DNA from: Agapetus fuscipes
Taxonomy: Eukaryota > Arthropoda > Insecta > Trichoptera > Glossosomatidae
DNA length: 64,000 nucleotides
Assembly: GCA_951799405.1 (NCBI GenBank)
Contig: OX637339.1
Span: 7,874,001 to 7,938,000 of the forward strand
Direction of reading: 5' to 3'
In this document: in pieces, positions 36,301 to 48,300 of the stretch
How positions within the stretch are numbered: the stretch's first letter is position 1
How the letters are laid out: each line of letters opens with the position of its first letter
Notes under the pieces: generated by a model
The model's database searches: none
What the model was told of the DNA's origin: nothing
Seen by the model: only the letters and a program-made list of their open reading frames with translations
Program-made: the position numbers and the translations under genes

Positions 36301-39300
36301 GAACAGAAGCATTTTAACAGCTGAGCTATCGACTGAAAAAATAACTACTGTGTATCACAACTTCTCTAAAATTAAATATATCACAATTTTTTACATCACC
36401 ACCGGTCGACAGCTCAGTTTGTAGAAATGATTTCCCGTTTCGGTGTTAACATATTTCAAGCCCAAAATAAAATATCGGCAAGGCTTACTCAGCCTTCACA
36501 AGAAATGAGTACCAGCACCCTCAGTAGCTGGGACACCCCCACTTCAACTGAAGTGGTTGGCATAAGGCCGGCCCCCTTATCTGTAAAAATAACTAGGTTC
36601 AACTCTCCACGTACGACCTCTTTGTGGAGAAAGCGGAAAGAGGTTACACCGTATGTGTAGCTTAGAAAAAAAAAACAAACGCACAATTTTAGTAATGCCG
36701 TAATATCCCATAAATTACCTTTCTCTGACAATCTTACGTACTTCATATTTTTTTAATTCTCTTTGCCAAATTTTCATTTATTCGCGTACAAAAATGTAAC
36801 ATTTATTACAGGAAGCAGTCTATTTGCGTTTACGCAAGAAAAATGTTTCGTTTTATTTCAAAACTAGAGCAAATACCTCAAGCATACAAAACACTCTTAA
36901 AACTCAACCGTAGCGTTGAGCAAAAAATGTATAGAAACTTAAATAGCATCACCTAGCGAGCGTTTTAATTTCTATGTATTTTTAGTTGTACGCTATGGTT
37001 GAGTTAGAGCGTAAAAATTTGAAAGTAGTGCATGTACCCCGAGTGCAAAGCAATACGTTTTGAACGTAAGCATAGCAATTTACAGAAAATATGTGAAAAA
37101 TAAAAAAGCAAATCCCAGCGAACGTTTTAGCTGTCATACATTTTTTGCAGAAATGTTTCAAAACTAGAGCAATTCGTTCAAAGTCTAGCTCCGTTGCGTG
37201 TTGTTGTTCTGCCAATGAAATAATGTGTTACTTTTGATGTTCGTAATGTTTGTAACGTGTTGCATAACGCACGTACAAAGTTCGTTCATCTTTCTTTCAC
37301 TTTTCATAATTAGTTCGTACGTCACTTGAAAAGAAAATACCTACGTTGTAAAGCTTTAGGTTCATAAACATTAGATCTGTAGAACTAAAATCAGGATTAA
37401 AACCGTACTTTTTTGTACTGAAAAACTGTAATTTTATCGGGCATTAAAACCGATTTTTGAATACGGGGAGAGGGTTTTTTGTAAATTTAATACTTAATTT
37501 ATTTATGTTTTAAATATCATATTAAAACAAAAGATTAAAAATAAAATTACATGGTGTATCATTTCACAAATACTTCTGAATTTGGAAAAAAAATGCAAGT
37601 CACTTAAATATTTTATTTGGTCAGAGTCAAGTTTGTTAATGCATCAATTTTTCTTTACGAATTAGTGTCAGGGAAGGTCGGCAAAAGTTGTATGGCTTAT
37701 GTTCATTAATTGAGGTTTGGATTTTATTTGTAAGTACACATTCAGCATTTTGTAAACGCGAACTACACGTGTTTGTTTGTGGGCATGCATTTGAGAGCTT
37801 TAAATGTTAATATATCCTTGCAACTTAGATTATAGATAGACACAATACCAATCATTATTAATCAGACTCATCACTTGGTTTTTCCTACTTACTCTATGGA
37901 AACTTTAAAATTATAAACTGCATTCTGCCTGGATTGTCTATGGATTACAGGACAAACTTTGTGAAAGCTTTGATACATCCCCATTTACTACTGACTTCCA
38001 ATCCGGCGCCGGATAGAATAAAAACATAGACAAACCGGGCAGAATGCGTCTAGTGTGAAATAACTGAAACAGTCGTGATCCTATCGGACGTAGAGTGATT
38101 TCGTGTTAATAAAGCTTAATTTTTGTACTGAAGCGACATATTTTCCTCTATTTCTTCCAGAGAGCGACAAGACTGTGATAGTTCGGCGCCAGAGCGGGGA
38201 GTTTGGTTTTCGCATACACGGCAGCAAACCCGTGGTAGTCTCTGCCATAGAACCCGATACTCCTGCAGAGACTTCAGGCCTGGAAGTTGGAGACATTGTG
38301 ATAGCCGTCAATGGTGAGTAAATATACCCTAGTTCTAGTGTTTACATATTTTTTATTTTCTTCATCTAGTGTTTAGTTTTTTCTTTCACAATTTAGTAGT
38401 CGGTGAGCGAACAATATCAAGGCAGTCCGCCACATCTCAGAATATCCAGAAATCGGGAATAATAAAAGAACTTACCAATAATTCCTTGTGATGTCTGCAA
38501 AAAAAATCTTCTTTCCATAGGTATGTATGTGCTTAATATCATTGGTTGTATCGTAGCCTGGGCATGTTTAAGATCTTTCCAATAGAATTTCATATATTTT
38601 CAAAAGCTCGAAAAATATATTTCACATTCGTAGTTTTTACAAAATTCAATCTTGACAAATTGTTTGTAAGTAACATAATGTTTATTTATTTATTTATTTA
38701 TTTATTAACGGCACTTAGTGCCTTTTACATGAAATGGTTACATAGTTTCAAAAATAACACAAATACATAAAAATACCAAAAAGATGTAAAGTATATGAAA
38801 GTAAAATGAAACAAATAAACACAATAACAAAAACTATATAAAAATAAGAATAAAAATCAAAGTTACTATCTAGAGAAAAAATATAAATCAAAAATCAAAT
38901 GAAATATACAAGCAACAGAAATAAAAACACTATTCATCCAAGAAGTACCTCAACAGACCAGCTCTATACCTATCAAAGTTATTGTTGGGTGGGTCAAAGT
39001 CCAGTGTACAGGTATTACCACTACGTTGAAGGCGATTTATGCAACTGTTATATTGTGCATTTGTATTGGAAGCTACAGGGCGATAAGGAACTATCTGACG
39101 AGATCCCTGTCGCGGAACAAAAAAATTAATAGTTTCAAGCAACATCGGGCAATCTATTAGACCATTCTTAATTTTATAGAGTGTGAGTAAATCAATAATT
39201 TTTCTCCTATTAGACAAACTAGTTAAATTAAGTAAGGAGTTAAGGAAGATGGGGTCAAAATTAGCAATAGGAATATTTAGTTTAAAATTAACGATTTTTA

Positions 39301-42300
39301 AAAATTTAGTATGAACTTTTTCAATATTGTCAATATGGACCGAGAAGTGAGGAGACCAGATGGTAGAACAGTATTCTAAAACGCTACGGACCAGTGAAGT
39401 ATAAAGAATTTTTATTGTTTGTAAATCACGGAAATCTTTGGTAATTCGGAAAACAAAGCCAAGCATTTTCATACTTTTAGCGCGGATATCGTTAATGTGG
39501 GCGACAAATGAGAGTTTATGATCAAACAGAACCCCCAAGTCAGAGATGACTAAAACATTATTTAATAAGTTATGATTAATAACATAATCTTTAATCAATG
39601 GGTTTTTTATTCTATAAAAACGCATCACTTGACATTTGGATATATTAAGATTAAGATGATTAAGTGAACACCAGTTATTTAATCTATCAAGTGTCGATTG
39701 TAGTTTAATACAATCGTTGATTGAGTCGATCTCACGAAAAATTTTAATGTCATCCGCAAACAAAAGTACATTACAGTCCTGGACAACATTAACAATATCG
39801 TCAATGAATAATAAAAATAGCAGCGGACCAAGATGAGATCCCTGTGGGACACCACTAGTTTGTGTAAAAGGATCAGACTCAGAGTTATTTATTTTCACGA
39901 TCAGGGAACGATTCATAATATAACTCCTAATCCACAACAAAAAGCTACCAGATACTCCCATTGCTTCCAGCTTCGTAAGCAAGATATTGTGAGAAACTCT
40001 ATCAAAAGCTTTAGCGAAATCTGTGTAAATAACATCGATCTGTTTACGTCTACCAAGAGCCCCCGACAAAAAATTCTCATAAGACATGAGATTAGTGGTC
40101 GTAGATCTATTGGGTAAAAAGCCATGTTGACAATTAGTTAAAGATCTAGTGACCACAAATCCAATTTTCGATAAAATCAGTTTTTCAAGCAGTTTGGGAA
40201 TAGCCGAGAGCAAGTTAATAGGTCTGTAGTTTGTGACATCCTTCCTATCCTTACCTTTGAATATTGGAGTGATGTAGGATGTCTTCCAGATAAGTGGAAA
40301 GCATCCAGAAGATATAGATAAATTAAAAATAGTGCACAAAGGTTGTGTCAAACTAGAAGCACAATTCTTTAAAAAAAATGCCGGAACCCCATCAGGGCCA
40401 GGACAAGTTAAAGGTTTCATTAATTTTATACCTGATGTAACATCAGACACTTCAAATGACAAGCTCGAGAGCTGAAAATCAATGTGAGATGAGAAATCAA
40501 AGGACTGACCAGTATTATCAGTAGTAAAAACACTTTTAAAAAACGTAGCAAATAGTTTTGGTACTTCTCCCACATTATTATTAGATATAGTTTTCTGACT
40601 CTCATTTTTGAGAGATCGTGAATAATTGAAAATCTTTTTTACATCAGACCTAACAGACATTTCAATGCCATTAATATATTCATTATAACACGCTACCAAG
40701 ATTTTCTTACACTGCTTTCTGTGAAAATTGAAATTCTCATAATCTGGCGCTAATCTGGTCTCCTTGTACTTTTTATGAGCAAGTTTCTTCTCACAGATAC
40801 AATCAATTAGATCACGGCTATACCATTTAGGGAATGATGATTTTCTAACTTTTGTAACTGGTATACACAAATCAATGGCTCCATTCAGAATGCTGTAAAA
40901 CTCCTCAACCATCTCGCCTAAATTATTATTTTTCGCATTGATGAATGACCAATTGGCCTCAGACAAAAACTTGTTTACACCTTCATAATTAGCCCTGACA
41001 AAATTCCGATAGGATTCTGGAGAGTCAACATTACAGACCTGCGGTTTAGTAATATCAATGACAATATCCAAAATCGGATGGTGACTGTCCGGAGGAACAA
41101 CAGCTTCCACTGATTCGTTAACAATTGCAGACATATTACTACAAAAAACTAGATCTAGTATTCTATCACCTGCATTTCTAACTCTATTAACTTGATTAAG
41201 GTTTAGAAGAAGAGACATATCAAATACAGTATTTTCACGCTCAGTTAAATTACATCTATTAGGATTCGGTGATGAGTCCGATCCCAGTTCCATCCAATTA
41301 ATATTTGGAAGATTATAATCTCCCACAATAAGAAATTTAGCGTCAGGATAGGCAGTCTTTAATCGCTCCACCTCATCGCAATGACTTCGATAGACCGCTA
41401 TATCAGCAGAGGGCGGAATATACACTGTACCCAACACCATTTTAAAACCACTAAAAGACACCAAGATAAAAACTTGTTCAACATCAGAGTTGATCGTTTT
41501 GAGTTTGCGGGAATTGAGATTTCTATTCACTGAGATCAGCACTCCACCACCTCTCACTTTAGTGCTATTGAGTTCATTTCGGTCCAGGCGGTATGTAGTG
41601 TAAGAGAAGAGCCCCAGTTCAGCAGTGTGGATATTTGGGTGAAGCCAAGTCTCCGTAAAAATGAGAATGTCGTATGCTAGGGTTGGTACTATTGAGGAAA
41701 ACTCACTCACTTTAGTACAAACACCTCTCAGATTTTGATACAAGCAGTTTAATTTATGTCTCTGTAGTTTTTTGGTGTGCTTGAAACAATTTTTGGTGAC
41801 GAGTTTATATACTTTATGGTTAAATTAACCTCTCCCTTCTTTTTCCTCTCCTCCAACTCAGTCCTTAACTCCATCAATTGTTTCCTCTGTTGATATGTTT
41901 GATCTGGTTTCAATTTTATTCCATTGGGTATAATACGTTTGAAGTTTAATAGTTTTTTCACTGTTATCGGGTCTCTGAATTCAACCTTAACTGGACGACA
42001 TGAATCAGTTTTTCTAATTCCCAGTCTATAAATTTTCACAATATCCGATGTTGCTGAAGAATCGATAAGATTTATAGTGTTTTTAGTTGAATCATCATCC
42101 TCTTTAATACCTTCAATTGTGTTAGAAGTACCTTCAGGTAAGTTGTAAATTATAACGTTTTTAGACCTCTCCTTTCGATCTTCCAGCTCAGCAATGGCCT
42201 CATACATGTCGGAAGGATTCGATTTGGGTATTGATTTGGGAGGATTATTAACAATTTGTTTGTACGCCTGTACTTCTCCTTCCAGGCTACCCATCTTCAC

Positions 42301-45300
42301 AGCCATTTGGCTGATGGTACCCGAAAGGTCGGTAAGCCTTGGTGTGAGCTTTGCTATGTGGTCTTTGCTAAATTTATTGTTGGTATCATTAATAATCGAG
42401 TTCAAATTCATTAGTATGTTTTTTGCTTCAGTAATAAATTCCATAGCAGTCATTTTATGTCTTCTCACCGATTATTTAGACAAAAAATACACAGTAATCT
42501 GTGTGACCACCCTATACTCAGATTTATAGGTGATTGGACGATGACTATTCAATAGGACTATGTAAATATGTTAATAATAAAGACTTTATCCAGTTCCACA
42601 GTACCGTTATCAAAATAATAGCATAAGTCCCATTTGTCAACACTTCGATTATACTTTCACACACTTTTGTCACCAAAATAATTACGATTACAGCATATAA
42701 ATATTAAAAATAGCAGGAGCAGCTTTTGAACGTATTGATTTAATGTATTGTATTGTTGCAATGTAATGACTGATTGCAAAGTAATGACTGATTACTATTG
42801 TTATGTTAAAAAAAGTTTCTTGTTAATATTGTGAAAAATTAACTTCGCTCACAAAGTGAATCATGTAATTGGCATATGCGCTGTCAGGGAAGACAGATTT
42901 TTTTAAGTTTAAATATATCGAAACAATTTTTTTTTAAAGATAAGACTGACAAAGTTTCTCGAGCACTTTTTGAATAAAAAAGAAAATTAGCTTTCATGAA
43001 TTTCCAAGAACTATTTTCTTTACTTTTCGGATCGCTGGTAAGAGTAGATATTTTTTTTGCCATTGGGCCGCGTTCCAGGCGGAGAACTCTCCATCCACTT
43101 CACTGCTCTTGGCGTGGCTTCATGGAGGTCTTTCAGGCCAAGAGGGTGTTTTCTGATGAGGCACTCCTCCACAACTTAAGAGAACTTAATCCAACCATTT
43201 TGCGACGTGTTATTCTCTTGCAAAATATTTTCTAATCTGTTGTGAAGGCTGTTAGATTAAAACTTTCTGCTGATACGAAACGTTGTAACAATTTGTTCTG
43301 CAAGATAAACAAGCAAATTTTCTTTTATCGCGATGTATAACCTAAGGACCTTTTCAGACACAACGCACTCCGTCCAGATTGTCTATGGATTACCGGACAA
43401 ACTGTATGAAACCTTTTTTGTACATCTCCATACACTACTGACTTCCGACACGGTGCCGGATGAAAAAAACTTAGATAATCCTGGCAGAATGCGTTTAGTG
43501 TGTAATGACTTTAATATCGAACTCGAAAATCCTACCTTGGTACAGTCGAATTGGCCAGAGACAAAAAGTGTGACGATGCAACAAAATCTTCTTCTTCGAT
43601 GGCCCTACAGCTTATATCTCCTCTTGGCCTCAATCAGCCTTCGCCTCCAACTCCTCCTGTCTACCGCTGCAGCTTTCCTTCAGTATTAAGTTTGCGTCCT
43701 TCCTCACCTCATCCTCCCATCCCAGCCTAGGTCTGCCAACTCTTCTTTTCCCACCCGGATGTCCCTCAAGGATCTTATTTGGTACCTGTGAAGATAGCAT
43801 TCTCTGCACATGTCCGGTCTGTCTTAGCCTGTTTAATTAGCATGTACAGAAAGTCTGGAAGCCTCATAGATGTTATAAAACTACAAATTAAATACAACAA
43901 AATTCCCTAGACAATTAATCGGAGAAAGCAAACCCACTTTAAGAATGTCTTTGATTTAATGTTTTTTGTGGAATTCTTGCAGTTCACCAACCCACGCATG
44001 TCTTGTGTGTTTCAGGCATCAACGTCCTTGACAAGTCGCACTCAGAAGTGGTGAAAATAGCGCACGCCGGCTCCGACACGCTGGAGTTAGAGGTCAGTGG
44101 AAATATGTAAAGAATTCCTGCAGTTATGTAATGGTCATGGATCACTGGCGCTGTTTGAAGCCAATTATACAAAAATATGTAATGTTGAATAATATAATGT
44201 GAGGTTTCTCACTTACAAACTCTGTTTTTCTTTTACCCTCGACGTAAAAATGTCAACCTTTGGTTTACAAAAGAATACATTTATCTTGAGATGGCAATAT
44301 CTAGCTATCCTTTAATCGTTTGGGAGGTCTTCCAGCTGGGCTTTGACCTACGAGTATCTCATTAGCTACGGTGTGCGCGAGTCTTTCATGACTCATCAGG
44401 AAACATGATCTCTCCAAAATCACCTCCTGGTCATCTCCATCTCAATCCATTCTACAGGCATTTTGTATGTGGTCATTGTAGATTGAAGCCTACAATCTTC
44501 TGCCTGTGATCATTCTAGGAACATTTATTTCATACGTCCTCAGCATTTTTTTAGTTTTTGTCGTATCCACTTTAGCTTCTACATCGATTCTGAAGGACAA
44601 ACATCTAAACAAATTCTATTAAATTCTTTAGGTAGGTATAAATTTAAAAAAAAAAAAAGGCTGATTTATTTGGTGAGCACTTTTTTTGTGTGTATCACAC
44701 CTCAAAAGCCCTCTGCGAGCTTGGTCGTCACTGTATCTATAAAGCGCCAATTCTCAAGCAAGACCCAGTTGCTGTAAGGCTGGATGGACCTTTTGATGAC
44801 CGGTCTTTGGTAAAGGTTTATGAATTTCTCAACCCAGTGAAGAGCAAATTTGAAAATATGAATGGTATATTTGTTGTGCTCCGCCGGGATTCGAACCCAC
44901 AACCTTCCATTTACGAGTCCGAAGTGTTACCACTGGACTACGCACTGGTCACATTGTATTGATTTGACACGGAATGACTTCATGTTGTCTTCCAAAGGGT
45001 TTATAACAGAGCATATATAAAAGAGAAAAATAACCTTATTCTGACAATGTTTCCAGGTGGCCCGCACATGTGACGCAGTAGGTTCCTTAGCCGGAGACGG
45101 CACCACCCCAGCCTTGTACTCCGGATTCCTCTGGAAGCAGGCAGGCCACGCCAGTGGTCAGCAGACTGTGCCGGCAGCCTGGGCCAGGAGGTGGTTCTGC
45201 CTCAAGAGAGACAACTGCCTCTATTACTACAAAAATGATACGGTAAGAAAAGCATCGACTTAATAAGGTTATTAATGGCTTTATTGGCAGTCCCACTCTG

Positions 45301-48300
45301 TTGGAAATATTCCAGCTATATGTGCCGGATGGCTACAGACGCTACAGTCGAGGGAGACGGCATGGTATTTTTTATGTTAGTACTTTTCTCCTGTACTGAT
45401 GTCACAGGGCAACATGCTTTGACTGGGAGTGTAACTCTAGTAAACTCCGCTAACCTAGAAGATTTAATTAAAGAGTTACTCCCAGCTTGACTGTGTGCAG
45501 TGTTTCTTTCAGGTAGTATTCCGGGGGGGCAAAGCCCCCCCGAAATAGCCCTAGTGCCCCCCCGGAGTAAAATACCGTAAGCTGTCAATATGGAGTCCAA
45601 ATTTTTATAAAACTTTGTTTCATTTATTTACTCCGCCCCCTCAGATTTCTTCTTTGCCCCCCTGGATAATTTTGCCTGAAAGTCACACTGACTGTGTGAG
45701 GGTGCAATGTAATGAGGGAAACCTGGCAAAAAAAGTGTACCTACAAATAAATAAAAATGTATATTGGCCAGCTAATTAAGGAACTGAACGGATTAGTACC
45801 ATGCTAATTTTTGTAAAAAATATGTTGAAATATTTTTTATATACAATCTGATACATTTCACCATGGACGTCTTTCGTTCCAGAGGCCCGCCCCTTTTGAT
45901 TTTGACCCCAAAAAATTTTAAACTAAATATCTTCTTGAAATAATTTCTAACAAGTCTTTGGGGGCCGCCTTGGTCGTGAATCCTTTAAAAAGGGCTTGGG
46001 CCTGCGAACATATTGATGTTAAAAAATTCTTTGAACTGTATTTTTTTACAACTCCTCCTCCTAGGACGCGGAGGCTCCTAGGACGCGGGGGCCCTGGTTC
46101 AGACACACCGCTCGAACCGCACCTAATCCGGGCCTGCCTGTACCCCATATTATAGCAACCTTGTAGTTGCACCACAGGTCAGTCTGCTGCCCTACATGTG
46201 CAGCTTAGATTCCTTCCTACATAGATTCTACTAATGAACAATTTGTCTTAATCTGATACACATTTTCACCTTCAATTCCAGGAGCCACAGCCCGTAGGCG
46301 CCCTCATGCTGATGGACTACTGCGTTGTACGCGTGACAGATCCCGGCACGCGCGCGCATACTTTCCGTCTGCAGCGCGTGACGCGTGCGTGTCCGGGACA
46401 AGCACCGGGGCCCCCTACATGTCCTCCGCTGGTGCTGGCAGCAGACACAGAAGAAGCGGCCACACGATGGCTGGCTGTCATCAGTCATGCCATAGAGAAG
46501 AGTAAACAGGTAATAAAAATGGTTCACTTTGCCAATGTCATCCTTGTTTCAGGGAAAGTCGGCAAAAGTTGCATGGTTTATGTTAATTTGAAGCTTAGAT
46601 TAGGCGCACTGCTGGCAAATCTTGAAATTTTGTCCGATTTTTTTTTTATCGCTGGGGGGGAGGGGGTAGCAAGGTAAGGGGTGCAATTTCAAATCAAAAT
46701 AAGATGTCATTGTTTTCTTACCAAGTTTCTTTTAAATGAAAATTATCGCGCTGGAGCCGCACTTTGCCGACCGCTGTCTTATGTCTTTGCGAGCCGGATA
46801 AAAGACTTACAGGCCCGTATGTTGGACAGGCCTGATCTAAACAGTTCTAAAAATTTTGTTAATATTATTTTCACTAATGTTATGGCTTTTTTCAGCGTGA
46901 TGGTTGGTTGGACTCAACAATACGAAATATGAAAGTCTCGCCATCACAGGTGGCGCGGCCAGATTGCTTTGGCTACCTCATGAAACTAGGAAACAAATGG
47001 AAAGCGTGGACTAAACGATACTGCGTACTAAAGGACGCCTGCCTTTACTTCTATCAAGATGGGAATAGCAAAAGCGCGTTTGGTAATTTTATTTTATTTA
47101 TTGTATTGAAACAATTTTTTTTAACATAAATTCTCAATGTGTGACATCTAGCGGAATTTACTACAAGCTTTTCTATTACGGCCACATGTGACGTTTGATT
47201 GTTCGATAAAGCTTCATTAAAAAAATGCTAGATGGCGCCTTCAATAATTTCTGTGTAATTCAAATCCAAGATTTGTTAAAAGAAAATGGATAGAATACCT
47301 ATTCTAGATTTACTACTCTACAAAAAGCAGATTAATGTAGTGGACACTTATCTATTTTCACATAATTTTTTCAGGAATGGCGTGTTTACATGGCTACCGG
47401 GTACAGCAATCTAATACAGGAGGAAAAAAACACGCCTTTGAAGTGATGCCACCAGAAACTAAACAAAGACATTTCTATTTTCACACGGAATCTGAAATGG
47501 ACAAGAAAAGGTAAGGGAAAATTTTGTATTTATAATCGAGAAATTGTTATAGACAATATTAACATGATTTATTTGGTGAATGCTGCTTTTGTGTGAATCA
47601 TATCTCAAAAAACCTCTGCAAATTTGTTTTTGTCGCTATAGAAAGCTCTAATATTCAAGCAAGACACATTTACTGTAAGTTTGGATGGACCTTTGGTGTT
47701 TGGACCTGTGGTGTGCTCCGCTGGGAGTAGACCTATGACCTTCTAATAAGCAGTATCTACTAGACTACAGACTTGGCCGGTCGATAGCTCAGTTGGTGGA
47801 GTGCTTGCATTCCATCCCGAGAGCCCAGGGTCAAATGAGGGCCCTAGAATCAAAAAGGCAAGTGTCCTAGAGACTATATAGTTTATAGGACACCTGCTTT
47901 TTTCACACCGAGGGTGTCAGAAATGATTTCCCGTTTCGGTGTTTATTTCAAACCCCAAAATAGAAAACCGGCAAGGCTTACTCAGTGTTTACAAGAAATG
48001 AGTAACAGCCCCCAGGGGAGCTGGGAAACCCCCACTTTTACTGAAGAGGTTAGCGTAAGGCCGGTCCCCTTACCTCTGAAAATAAATAGGTTCCACACGC
48101 CACATGCGAAAGCCTTTGGGGATAACGGGGCAAGAAGTTACACTATTTGTGTAGCTTAGTTGCGTTGCATTTTTGTGGCCAGTTTTATATGGCGTCATTT
48201 ACATAGTGTCACTAGCCACTGCAAGAGCGCTTTTATGTGTTGAAGCTTTTATGACATCCTATTGATTTTCCTCATAGATTAGCTTAAATTCTTTATGCTC

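Larger units (their letters stand above)
38681..42600 (-). mobile_element. jockey/CR1-group non-LTR retrotransposon (LINE), nearly full length
   Basis: Two ORFs on the minus strand are followed by a short 3' UTR and a (TAAA)n tail at about 38681-38705. It lies in the intron between the two PDZ exons, antisense to the gene. The 5' limit is uncertain (about 42.5-42.8 kb) and I found no clear target duplication. Both ORFs are free of stops, so the copy is young or recently active. Confidence 0.85.

Noticed and set aside
39833..40125. Short ORFs on both strands inside the LINE
   Set aside because: Shadows of ORF2.
43140..43200. CTGATGA near 43158 as another hammerhead
   Set aside because: No stem II followed by GAAA and no stem I partner.
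45275..45490. 71-codon + strand ORF after exon P
   Set aside because: Lies in an intron after a good donor, has no homologous look, and runs into the hAT-like MITE.
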